Below are positions 21,271-33,700 of a DNA stretch of 64,000 nt, piece after piece. The DNA comes from Symsagittifera roscoffensis. Lineage: Eukaryota; Xenacoelomorpha; Acoela; Convolutidae. A model generated the notes under the pieces. The model was not told the DNA's origin. It ran no database searches and saw only the letters and a list, made by a program, of their open reading frames with translations. Positions within the stretch are counted from its first letter, which is position 1. Each line of letters starts with the position of its first letter. Both the position numbers and the translations under genes were made by a program. The DNA is taken from NCBI RefSeq assembly GCF_963678635.1, contig NC_087062.1:50358178-50422177 (forward strand), written 5' to 3'.

Positions 21271-23093
21271 ATGTCCAAAACTTTCCAAGGATTGAATGAA
21301 AGATGTCGATATCTTTCAACTGTAAATTTTGAATATGAAGACGATTGTATAAAAGATACAGAGGAAACTGATATGTCAACTCAGTTTTTAAGAATGCAGA
21401 AAAATCAGCTGATTGATTTGAAACAAAATCTGGAGAGGTTTGTTAACACGTTACCTGGATTTGGACTCAACAGTTGAAAATAAGATCTGAACTTGATCAA
21501 GAGCTAACTGATTCCCTTCTTAATCAATGATAAAGAAGCTGAACCTATGGTTATCAAAAAGGCTAACGATTTCATATCTTTCCAGTTTGGAGACATACAA
21601 TTTCTCGACATCATGAAATTTTTGGGTGGAGCAACATCTCTAGGCTCCTTTCTTAAAGCCTACAAAGCAAGTGAGTTAAAAAAGTTTTTCCCTTATGAGT
21701 GGTTTGACAGTGCAAACGAGCTCGAGAATGAAGAATTACCTCCATACGAAGCCTTTTTCAGTAAACTGAGAAACAACAACCCTCTTGATAAAGACTTTCA
21801 GGATTATCAAAAGTTGAGGTCAAGTGGACTTGATAAGCAGAAAGTACTAAAGAAACTTCAAATTAGGTCAGTACCTGCAACTGGATGGGAAAATTACAAA
21901 TATTTACAGGAGATTTGGCAGAAACATGGAAAGACTACATTTGAAGATTTTTTGCAGTGATACAACAACAAAGATGTTGTTCCAACCCTTGAAGCAATGC
22001 AAAAAATAGTTCAATTTTATCATCAGAAAAAAATTGATATGTTAAAACTTGGATGTACTTTTCCAAATCTAGCAAATATTTGTCTGCACAAATCAAATAA
22101 TTAAAAATTCTACCCATTTTGCAAAATTGATAGAGATTTGCACCAGAAAATTAGAGAGGATATGACGGATGGACAATCAATTGTGTTTTCGCGAAAAGCT
22201 GTTGTGGACAAAATTTTTATCAGGGATTCATCAAAAATCTGCAAATCAATCGTTTGAATTTATGAAAGACAGTTCTATCCCTATTCAATGTGTCAAGACA
22301 TGCCAACATGATTGTACACAAGATGGGAGTTTCATTCCGATATGCAAAATTTAGATGCTAGACATAACCCGTCTCGAAGCTTTGAGAATATGGTGATGTC
22401 TTACTACCAAGAAACAAAGTCAGAATGTAGAATTGAGAGCTTCCCCACATCTGGAAATCAAAAAAAAATTGACTGTTTCAATGTAGATTGATATTGCGAT
22501 CACTGCAAAACTGTGTTTGAAGCACTGGGATGCTATTATCTTTTTTACCTTCACAGGAGACTCGTCCCTCACTTAGCGAGAAAGATATTGATAGAGGAAA
22601 AAATGAGAGAGATGGATGACTTGAGACGTGAGTGCAATCGCGAAAAAGATCACAAAATCAAAGAGATGTGGGAATGTGAGTGGTGGCAAAACTTCAAAAC
22701 GAACGAAAAAAGTAAGAATCATATCCGATCCAACTTCCCCTACAAAAGAGCTCTCTCTACTGATTTTTTATTGGGAAAAATAAGAGATGGATCTCTTTAT
22801 GGCTATATTTCGTGTGACTTAGTTGTTCCAGATGAACTGAAAGCAAAGATTTCTAATTTTCCTCCATTTTTTAAAAACACTGAAATTGGAAGAAATTACA
22901 TTGGTGAATATATGCAAAATTATGCCAATGAAAATGATCTTCTTAAGCATCCCCAGCGAATGCTAATATCTAGTTCCAAACTATAAAATGGTTCCATCAT
23001 TACCCTTCTTTTCAATTTTCATATGGAGCTTGGCTTACAGTGTACAAAAATTTGTACACGCATCTTGATGGGAAAATTAAAATTATTTACATG
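21271..23093 (+). pseudogene. polymerase B partial copy a (exonuclease to palm)
   Basis: Continues the polymerase from the region before ExoII (TEETDMSTQFLRMQKNQLID) through ExoII (FGLNS, then stops near 21,475) and DIQFLDIMKFLGGATSLGSF. The ExoIII Y-x3-D motif (FPYEWFDS) follows. A TGA comes after FEDFLQ at ~21,960. Next is the palm, where motif A has decayed (D replaced by Y: IYERQFYPYS) and is preceded by a stop. The section to HPQRMLIS is open (22,513-22,986). At ~23,045 the polymerase sequence breaks off. A short unplaced segment (GTACACGCATCTTGATGGG and following, to ~23,093) leads into copy b. It is collinear with copies b and c and is the 5'-most of the three. Confidence 0.88.
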
Positions 23094-24546
23094 AGAGTTG
23101 GCAGAAACATGGAATGACTACATTTAAAGATTTTTTGCAGTGATACAACAACAAAGATGTTGTTCCAACCCCTGAAGCAATGCAAAAAATGGTTCAATTT
23201 TATCATCAGAAAGAAAATGATTTGTAAAAACTTGGATGTATTCTTCCAAATCTTGCAAATATTTGTCTGCACAAATCAACCAATGAAAAATTCTACCCAT
23301 TTTGCGAAACTGATAGAGATTTGTGCCAGAAAATTAGAGAGGATATGACAGGTGGACCATCAATTGTGTTTACGCGGAAAGCTGTTGTGGACAAAGCTTT
23401 TATCAGAGATTCATCAAATATCTGCAAATCAATTGTTGGAATTGACGCCAGCCAGTTCTATCCTTATTCAAGGAGTCAAGACATGCCAACATGATTGTTC
23501 ACAAGATGGGAGTTTGATTCCGATATGCAAAAATGCAAGGCTAGACATAACCGATCTCAAAGCTTTGAGATTACGGCGATGTCTTACTACCAAGAAACAA
23601 GAACAGAATGCAGAATTGAAAGCTTCCACACATCTGGAAATAAAAAATTGTATGTTTCAATGTAGATGGATATTGTGATCACTGCAAAACTGTGTTTGAA
23701 GCAATGGGATGCTATTACCATTTTGTCCTTGCCAGGAGACTCGTCCCTCACTTAGCGAGAAAGATATTGAGAGAGGAAAAAAAATGAGAGAGATGGATGA
23801 CTTGAGACGTGAGTAAATTTGCGAAAAAGATTACAAATCAAAGATATGTGGGAATGTGAGTGGTGGCAAAACTTCAAAATGAACGAAAAATTTAAGAATC
23901 ATATCCGATCCAACTTTCCATACAAAAGACCTCTCTCTAATGATTCTTTATTGGGAAAAAAAGAGATGGATGTCTTTATGTCTATTTTACGTGTGACTGA
24001 GTTGTTTCACCTGAACTGAAAGCAAATATTTCTTATGTTCCTCCTTTTTTTCAAAAAAACACTGAAGTTGGAAGAAATTACATTGGAAAATATATGCAAA
24101 ATTATGCCATTGAAAATGATCTTCTTAAGCATCCCCAGCGAATGCTGATATCTAGTTTCAAACTAGAAAAATGTTCCATCATTACCCTTCTTTTCAATTT
24201 TCATATGGAGCTTGGCTTACAGTGTACAAAAGTTTACCGCTTTGTACGGTATCTCTCTCAAAAAAGCTTCAACAAGTTTGTTCAATCAGTTGTTGATGCT
24301 AGAAGGGAAGGAGATGAGAACCCTTTATCCGGTGTTGTTGCAGAGACTATGAAGCTTTTAGGTAATTCATACTACGATTAGCAGATCAAGGACAGATCGA
24401 GACATACAATCACAAAGTACTTGAATGATGAGAAAACACTCAAAGCAATTATTGAACCACCCTTCAAACGATTAAACACTGTTCAGAGAGTTTTGTACGA
24501 GATTGAGTTACTGAAGTCAACAATTGAGCACAAAGAGCACAAAATT
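23094..24546 (+). pseudogene. polymerase B partial copy b (palm and motif B)
   Basis: Starts in the middle of the gene at QKHG-like sequence and FKDFLQ, followed by a stop. It repeats the palm with the best-preserved motif A of the three copies (GIDASQFYPYS, about 23,435-23,465). Several frameshifts follow, then KSFNKFVQSVVDARREGDEN. Motif B reads KLLGNSYYD, with the final Gly replaced by Asp and a stop after it (24,379-24,381). It ends in STIEHKE and three short GAGCACAAA repeats, at which point the sequence jumps back to the pre-ExoII region (copy c). The start is ~1,183 bp after the equivalent point of copy a. Confidence 0.86.
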
Positions 24547-27298
24547 GAGCACAAAGTTGAATAAAAGATCTCGAAATCATTCAAAAGAAAGTTTTGAATA
24601 TGAAGACAATTCTAGAGAAGATACAGAGGAAACTGATATATCAACTCAGTTTTTGAGAATGCAGAAGAATCAGCTGATTGATTTGAAACAAAAGCTGGAG
24701 AGGTTTGTTAACACCTTACCTCTCTTTGGTTTTAAAAGTGGAAGATATGATCTGAACATGATCAAGAGCTATCTGATTCCCTACTTAATCAATGATAAAG
24801 AAGCTGAACCTATGGTTATCAAAAAGGCTAACGATTTCATATCTTTCCAGTTTGGAGACATACAATTTCTCGACATCATGAAATTTTTGGGTGGAGCAAC
24901 ATCTCTAGGCTCCTTTCTTAAAGCCTACAAAGCAAGTGAGTTAAAAAAGTTTTTCCCTTATGAGTGGTTTGACAGTGCAAACGAGCTCGAGAATGAAGAA
25001 TTACCTCCATACGAAGCCTTTTTCAGTAAACTGAGAAACAACAACCCTCTTGATAAAGACTTTCAGGATTATCAAAAGTTGAGGTCAAGTGGACTTGATA
25101 AGCAGAAAGTACTAAAGAAACTTCAAATTAGGTCAGTACCTGCAACTGGATGGGAAAATTACAAATATTTACAGGAGATTTGGCAGAAACATGGAAAGAC
25201 TACATTTGAAGATTTTTTGCAGTGATACAACAACAAAGATGTTGTTCCAACCCTTGAAGCAATGCAAAAAATAGTTCAATTTTATCATCAGAAAAAAATT
25301 GATATGTTAAAACTTGGATGTACTTTTCCAAATCTAGCAAATATTTGTCTGCACAAAACATTAATGAAAAATTCTACCCATTTTGCGAAAATGGTAAGGA
25401 TTTGTGCCAGAAAATTAGAGAGGATATGACGGGTGGACCATCAATTGTGTTTACGCGAAAAGCTGTTGTGGACAAAAATTTTATCAGTGATTCATCAAAT
25501 ATCTGCAAATCAATCGTTGGAATTGATGCCAGGCAGTTCTATTCCTATTCAATGTGTCAAGACATGCCAACATGATTGTACCTTAGATGAGAGTTTGATT
25601 CCGATATGCAAAAATTCAAGGCTAGACATAACCGATCTCGAAGCTTTGAGACCATGGTGATGTCTTACTACCAAGAAACAAGACCAGAATGCAGAATTGA
25701 GAGCTTCCACACATCTGGAAATCAAAAGAAAATTGACAGTTTCAATGTAGATGGATTTTGTGATCACTTCAAAACTGTGTTTGAAGCAATGTGATGCTAT
25801 TACCATTTTTTCCTTGCCAGGAGACTCGTCCCTCACTTAATGAGAAAGATATTGAGAGAGGAAAAAATGAGAGGGATGGATGACTTGAGATGTGAGCATA
25901 TTCGCAACAAAGATTACAAAATCAAAGAGATGTGAGTGGTGGCAAAACTTCAAAACGAACGAAAAAATTAAGAATCTTATCCGATCCAACTTTCCCTACG
26001 AAAGACCTCTCTCTACTGATTCTTTATTGGGAAAAATAAGATATGGGAAGAATAAGATCTCTTTATGGCTATATTCCGTGTGACTTAGTTGTTCCAGTTG
26101 AACTGAAAGCAAAATTTTCTAAATTTCCTCCTTTTTTTAAAAACACTGAAGTTGGAAGAAATTACGTTGGAGAATCTATGCAAAATTATGCCATTGAAAA
26201 TGATCTTCTTAAGCATCCCCAGCGAATGCTAATATCTAGTTTCAAACTAGAAAATGGTTCCATCCTTACCCTTCTTTTCATTTTTCATATGGAGCTTTTC
26301 ATTTTTCATTTTTCATATGGACAGTGTACAAAAATTTATCATTTTGTACAGTATCTTCGTCAAAAATCCTTCAACAAGTTTGTTCAATCAGTTGTTGGTG
26401 CTAGAAGGAAAGGAGATGAGAACCCTTTATCCGGTGCTGTTGCAGATACTATGAAGCTTTTAGGTAATTCATCCTACGGTAACCAGATAATGGACAGATC
26501 GAGACATACGATCACAAAGTATTTGAATGATGAGAAAACACACAAAGCAATGAATGAACACTTTTTCAAACGGTTGAACACTATTCAGAAAGACTTGTAC
26601 GATATTGAGTTACTAAAGTCAACAATTGAGCACACAGAACCCATAATAGTCGGATTTTTCATTCTGCAGTATGCAAAGCTGAGAATGCTTGAGCTTTACT
26701 ACAATTTTTTTTTCGGTAAGTTTTGTGATGTAAATAAGTTTGAGGAATTAAAATTGGACCCAGATTTGCTGAGGAAAATTTGTATGGTTGTACGCGTCCG
26801 GAGAAAGAAGGTGACTGAGAAAAACTGAGAGAAAAAGTTTGCAGATATTAGTTTAGAGCAGATTCAAAATTGAATTTTTCCACGAACATGTTGTAGCGTT
26901 CACAAGAAGCATGATAAACGAGAGCCTGGTCTGTTCAAAGAAAAATTTAGGTGTACGGAGATGCTATGTTCATGCAGCAAGACTTGTTGTTGCTATGACA
27001 ACAAATCAGACAAGATAAAAATTAGCAGTAAAGATTGAATAAAAGAAATCTAGAGGAATCCGTTGATGACCCTATGGAAAATTACAGAAAAGTACTCGAT
27101 GAAGCAATCAACTTGAATTCAACAAACAGAGGGTTTAGAACCATTAATCATATGGTTGCTACATAAGAGCAAACAAAGAAGGGATTGAGCTACTTTTACC
27201 CTAAAAGACAAGTTCAGGACGACGGAGTTTACACAAAACCTTTGAACTTGTATATAACTGATAGTGAAATAGCATTCAATTCAGTATTGATTAACTAA
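24547..27298 (+). pseudogene. polymerase B partial copy c (ExoII to C-terminus)
   Basis: The third and longest copy. It opens RSRNHSKESFEYED and runs as one 233-codon frame (24,524-25,225) through ExoII (FGFKSGRYDLN, where the usual Asn reads Lys) and ExoIII (FPYEWFDS), to a TGA after FEDFLQ. Motif A is damaged (GIDARQFYSYS). Motif B is intact (KLLGNSSYG, 26,450-26,480). The motif C position reads KLDPDLL: the two Asp remain but the following Ser is lost. The 261-codon frame 26,043-26,828 carries motifs B and C. The C-terminal tail continues in other frames (FRCTEMLCSCSKTCCCYDN, then NRGFRTINHMVAT, SYFYPKRQVQDDGVYTKPLN) and ends at TAA 27,296-27,298. Confidence 0.88.
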
Positions 27299-27752
27299 CT
27301 GTAAACTTGTGGTAATTTGATTATACGAAGCAGTGATTAATATAATTCATGTTTTGAGTTTAACTTTATTCCCCAAACATGTTATTTTTTACTCGAAGTT
27401 TCGTTAGGTTTCAGTATAGTTTTAGATAGTTTTCTCGTTGAATCAAACCTGTAAAACAAAATCAAAACATCTAAACTGTAGAAGCTAGCTAAGAAACGCA
27501 AGTATCGGCAAAACCGAATTCAAAAAATTCGGGCGCCAAAATTTTTTCTGAAACTTACCATCGTACCATCTGAAACTTTACCATCTGAAACCTGCTATCT
27601 TAATACATTTGGAAACCTATTCCCTATCTTAATACATAGGGAACTCTATTCCCTATCTTAATACATAGGTTGCTGACCGGATACTCTTTAGCCTATGTTA
27701 ATACATGGGGTTCAGCAACCACCCCACATTCTCCCTCACTCTTCTACTACTA
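27299..27752. repeat. spacer with hairpins and ~29-bp repeats
   Basis: No gene. A 7-bp stem with 5-nt loop (CCGAATT/AATTCGG) lies at 27,514-27,532. TTAATACAT recurs at about 27,600, 27,629, 27,658 and 27,698. Two units form TTCCCTA...TAGGGAA hairpins (27,620-27,643; the second begins at 27,649). A 9-bp inverted repeat, GGTTGCTGA (27,668-27,676) and TCAGCAACC (27,712-27,720), encloses a CATAGG/CCTATG pair. Satellite begins at ~27,753. This could be the remnant of the right end of the Polinton, but no matching left end survives to prove it. Confidence 0.75.
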
Positions 27753-30700
27753 AGTTTGTTGATGAAGAAAATTGGGTGGCCAATGTTATACGTTTTTCTT
27801 TTGAAACCATTCAAGGCATGGAGTTTTGAAAAAAAATCAGGTTAGTTTTTTGGCCGCGTTTTTCCACAAATAACTATCGATTTTCATTGGAAGCAATTCA
27901 AAATAGGTTTCTCTGATTTTTTGTTTTGATTTGTTTGATAGTTTCAAAGCTCTGACAGGTTGCTTAGAAAAACTTGAAATGTTAGCGAAACGATTTGCTC
28001 TTAAAAAGATTTGCAACTGTCCTTTTCTACAACTAGAGTGCTTATTTCGTCATTATGTTTTCTATACACAGACGTCAAAACTTTTTTGATCGATCAATGG
28101 CTTGATTTCATACGTTTTTTTAATTTGAGAAAAAAAACTATTCTATTTGAAGCGAAGCAAATTTGCTTTAATTTTTTATTGGTTTGATTCATTTTACAAA
28201 AAATTGACTTCTGGTCATACAGGTTGCCCGAGAAGTGAAGGAGTTGAAGTGATATTCAATATGTTCTCCGTGCATGGGTTGGAAACCCATCCCTGTCCAT
28301 TAATTTCTTATACACACCTGAACTGAATTTGGTAGGCACAAAAGTGATGTTTACCTAATTTTATAAAAAAATTCACCAAAAAAATTGTCAGAATACAAAA
28401 ATTTGGACAAAAAATTGGCTCGCAAACCATTGGAGCTCGTCTAAGGTGACTAGTCAAGCAAACAAACGTTGAAATAAGTTGGAGTTTGTTCATGAAGAAA
28501 ATCGGATGGCCAATTTTTTACGTTTTTCTATTAAAACCATTCAAAGCATGGAGTTTTGAAAAACTTCAGGTTACTTTTATGGGCCAGTTTTTCCACAAAC
28601 AACTATCTTTTTCCAGCGGAACCATTATAAATTTAGGTTTTCATTAATTTTTTGTTTCGCACCGTTTGATAGTTTCAAAACTCTAACAGGTTGCTTAGAA
28701 AAATTGGAAATTTTAGCAAAACGATTCGGTCTATAAAAAGATTTCCACCAGTCCTGTTCTAAGACTAGTGTACTAACATTGTCATTACATTTTATATACA
28801 CAGACATCAACTCCGATTTTGATCGAGCAATGGCTTGAATTGCTTTAAATTTTTTATTGGTTCGATTCAATTTACCAATGATTGACCTCTGGTCTTACAG
28901 GCTGGCAGCGAGGTGAAGGCGGTGAATTGTTAATCAATATATTCTGCGTGCGTGCATTGGAAGCAAATGAAAAATAGGTTTCCCTTTTTTCGTTTTGATT
29001 TGTTTGATAGTTTCAAAGCTCTAACAGCGATAATTTAGCGGAACGATTTGCTCTATAAAAAGACTTGCACTAGTCCTGTTCTACGGCTAGAGTGCCTATT
29101 TTGTCGTTATATTTTGTATACCCAGACGTCAAGTCTATTTTTGCTCGATCATTGGCTTGATTTGATACGTTTTTTTTGTATTAATGTTTTGAAAAGAACT
29201 ATTCTATTTGAAGCGAAGCAACTTTGCTTTAGTTTTTATTGGTTCGATTCATTTTACCATTGATTGACCTCTGATCTTACTAGCTGCCCGAGAGTTTAAG
29301 GCATTGAAGTGCTATTCAATATGTTCTGCGTGCGTGGGTTGGAAACCCATCCCTGTCCAGTAATTTTGTAAAAACACCCGAACTGAATTCGGTAGGCACA
29401 AAAACTGATAAATAAATCAACAAAAAGTTCGTCATTTCACAAAAGTTGGTAGAAAGAATCGGCTCGCAAACCATTGAAGTTCGTTTAAGCAAACTAATCA
29501 AGTAACCAAACGTTGAAAAACTTTAAATGTGTTCATGAAGAAAATCGGATGGCCAATTTTATACGTTTTTCTATTGAAACCCTTCAAGGCATGGATTTTT
29601 GAAAAAATTCAGATTGCTTTTTGGGCTATGGCTTTCCAAAAAAAAACAATCGTTTTCCAACGGAAGCAATTCAATTTTAAGTTTCCTCTTTTTTTTGTTT
29701 CGCTTCGTTTGATAATTTGAAAGCTGTAACAGATTGCTTGGAGAACTTAAAATTTTAGCAAAACGATTTGGTCTATAAAAAGATTTGCACCAGTCCTATT
29801 CTAAGTCTAGTGTGCTAACTTCGTCTTTACATTTTTTATACATAGACATGAAGTCCGTTTTTGATCGAGCAATGGCTTGATTTCTTTATTTTTTTATTGG
29901 TTCGATTCAATTTACCAATGATTGATTTCTGGTATTTCAGGCTGGCCGCGAAGTGAAGTCGGTGAAGGGTTATTCAATTTGTTTTTCGTGCGTGGGTTCG
30001 AAACTCATCCCTGTCGAGTAATTTCTTACAACACCTGAACGGAATTCGGTAGGCACAAAAACTGATGTTTACCTAATTTGATAAAACCTCACCAAAAAAC
30101 TCGTCAGGTCACAAAAAATTGGAGAAAGAATCGGCACGCAAAACATTGAAGTTAGTCTAAGCAGACTAGTCAAGCAAACAAACGTTGAAATATTTCAAGT
30201 TTGTTCATTAAGGACTCGGATGGCCAATGTTATACGTTTTTCTATTGAAGACATTCAAGGCTTGGATTATTGAAAAAATCGAGGTTATGCTTTTGGCTGA
30301 GCTTTTCCACAAACAACAATCATTTCTCAACGGAAGCAATGAAAAATATGGTTTTCCTCAATTTTTCGCTTCGCATCGTTTGATAGTTTCAAAGCTCTAA
30401 CAGGTTGCTTAGAAAAACTGAAAATGTTAGCGAAACGATTTGGTCTATAAAAATATCTGCACTAGTCCTGTACTAAGACCAGAGAGCTTATTTTGTCATT
30501 ACATATTATATACACAGACTTCAAGTCTATTTTTGATCGAACAATATCTTGTTTTGATAAATTTTTTGTTTTAAGCTAAACATTTATTCGATACTTATGA
30601 TTGCTCTCTGGTCTTACAAGCTGGCCGCGAGTTGAAGGCTTTGAAGTGCTATTCATTTCGTTCTGCGTGCGTGGGTTTGTAACCCATCCCTGTCCGGTAA

Positions 30701-33700
30701 GGTTTTACAAACACCTGAACTGAATTCGGTAGGCACAAAAACTGATGTTTATCTAATTTTGTTAATAACTCACCAAAAAACTTTTCAGGTCACAAAAAAT
30801 GGAGAAACATTCGGCACGCAAAACATTGAAGTTCGTCTAAGCAGACTAGTCAAGCAACCAAACGTTGAAAGTTTTCAAGTTTGTTCATTAAGAAACTCAG
30901 ATGACCAATGGTATACATTTTTCTATTGAAACCATTCAAGGCATGGATTTTTGTAAAAATTCAATTTACTTGTTTAACTAAATTTTTAAACATACAACTC
31001 TCATTTTTACACGGAAGCAAAAAAAAATCGGCTTTCTCTAAATTTTTGCTTCGCATCGTTTGATAGTTTCAAAGCTCTAACAGGTTGCTTAGAAAAACTG
31101 GAAAGGTTAGCGAATTGATTTGGTCTATAAAAATAGCTGCACTAGTCCTGTACTAAGACTAGAGAGCTTATTTCGTCATTACATTTTATATACTCAGACG
31201 TCAAGTCTATTTTTGATCGAACAATATCTTGTTTTGATACGTTTTTTGTTTTAAGCTAAACATTTATTCGATACTTATGATTGCTCTCTGGTCTTACAAG
31301 CTGGCCGCGAGGTGAAGGCTTTGAAGTGCTATTCATTTTGTTCTGCGTGCGTGCGTTTGTGACCCATCCCTGTCCGGTAATTTTTTACACACACCTGAAC
31401 TGAATTCGGTAGGCACAAAAACTGATGTTTATCTAATTTTGTTAATAACTCACCAAAAAACTTGTCAGGTCACAAAAAATTGGAGAAGGAATCGGCACGC
31501 AAAACATTGAAGTTCGTCTAAGCAGAATAGTCAAGCAACCAAACATAGAAAAATTTCAAGTTTGTTCATGAAAAAAATTGAATGGCCAATGTAATACATT
31601 TGCCAATAAAACCATTCAAGGCACGAACTTTTGAAAAACTTGAGGTTACTTTTTTGGCCTAGTTTTTCCTCATACAATTATCGTTTCACAACGGAAGCAA
31701 TATAAAGTTAGTTTTTCCTTAATTTTTTGTTTTGCATCGGTTGATAGTTTCAAAACTCTAACAGGTTGCTTAGAAAAATTGGAAATTTTAGCAAAACGAT
31801 TCGGTCTATAAAAATATTTCCACCAGTCCTTTCTAAGACTAGTGTGCTTACTTCGTCATTACTTTTATATACACAGACATCAAGTCCGTTTTTGATCGAG
31901 CAATGGCTTGAATTGCTTTAATTTTTTATTGATTCGCTTCAATTTACCAATTATTGACCTCTGATCATACAGGCTGGCCGCGAGGTGAAGGCGGTGAACT
32001 GTTAATCAATATGCTCTGCGTGCGTGAGTTCGAAGCTCATCCATGACGAGTATTTTTTTTATGAACACCTGAACTGAGTTCGGTAGGCACAAAAACTGAT
32101 GTTTACCTACTTTTGTTAGTAACTCACCAAAAAACTTGTCAGGTCACAAAAAATTGGCGAACGAATCGGCACGCAAAATATTGAAGTTCGTCTAAGCTGA
32201 ATAGTCAAGCAACCAAACGTTGAAAAATTAATTTCAAGTTTGTTCATGAAAAAAATTGGATGGCCAATGTAATACGTTTTGCTATTAAAACCATTCGAGG
32301 CACGGATTTTTGAAAAACTTGAGATTACTTTTTTGGCCAGTTTCTCCACGAACAACTATCGTTTCACAACGGAAGCAATATAAAGTTAGGTTTTCCTTAA
32401 TTTTTTGTTTCGCATCGGTTGATAGTTTCAAAGCTCTAACAGGTTGCTTAGAAAAATTGGAAGTGTTAGCAAAACGACTCGGTCTAAAAAAAATTTCCAC
32501 CAGTCCTATTCTAAGACTAGTGTGCCAACTTCGTCATAACATTTTATATATACAGACATCAAGTCCATTTTTGATCGAGCAATGGCTTGAATTGCTTTAA
32601 TTTTTTATTGGTTCGATTCAATTTACCAATGATTGACCTCTGGTCTTACAGGCTGGCAGCGAGGTGAAGGCGGTGAAATGTTAATCAATATGTTCTGCGT
32701 GCTTGGGTTCGAAAATCATCCCTGACGAGTAATTTTTTACAAATACCTGAACTGAAATCGGTAAACACAAAAACTGATGTTTACCTAATTTTGTTAATAA
32801 CTCACCAAAAAACTAGTGAGGTCACAAAAAATAGGAGAAAGAATCAGCACGCAAAACATTGAAGTTCGTCTAAGCAGAATAGTCAAGCAACCAAACGTTG
32901 AAAAATTTCAAGTTTGTTCATGAAAAAAATTGGATGGCAAATGTAATACGTTTTGCTATTCAAACCATCCAAGACAAGGGTTTTTGAAAAACTTGAGGTT
33001 ACTTTTTTGGCCGAGTTTTTCCACAAACAACTATCGTTTCACAATGGAAGCGATACAAAGTTAGGTTTTCCTTAATTTTTTGTTTCGCATCGGTTGATAG
33101 TTTCAAAGCTCTAACAGGTTGCTTAGAAAAATTGGAAATTTTAGCAAAACGATTCGGTCTATAAAAAGATTTCCACCAGTCCTGTTCTAAGACTAGTGTA
33201 CTAACATCGTCATTACATTTTATATACACAGACATCAAGTCCAATTTTGATCGAGCAATGGCTTGAATTGCTTTAAATTTTTTATTGGTTCGATTCAATT
33301 TACCAATGATTGACCCCTGGTCTTACAGGCTGGCAGCGAGGTGAAGGCGGTGAAGTGGTAATCAATATGTTCTGCGTGCGTGGGTTCGAAACTCATTCCT
33401 TACGAGTAATTTTTTACGAACACCTGAACTGAATTCGGTAGGCACAAAAACTGATGTTTACCTAATTTTGTTAATAACTCACCAAAAAACTCTTCAGGTC
33501 ACAAAAAAATGGAGAAAAAATCGGCACGCAAAACATTGAAGTTCGTCTAAGCAGAATAGTCAAGCAACCAAACGTTTTGCTAATAAAACCATTCAAGGCA
33601 CTGATTTTTGAAAAACTTGAGGTTAGTTTTTGGCCGAGTTTTTCCACAATTAAGTATCGTTTCACAACGGAAGCAATATAAACTTAGGTTTTTCTTTACT

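Noticed and set aside
21271-27298. Working DNA polymerase
   Set aside because: Long open stretches exist, but stops, frameshifts, partial copies and altered catalytic motifs exclude a functional product.
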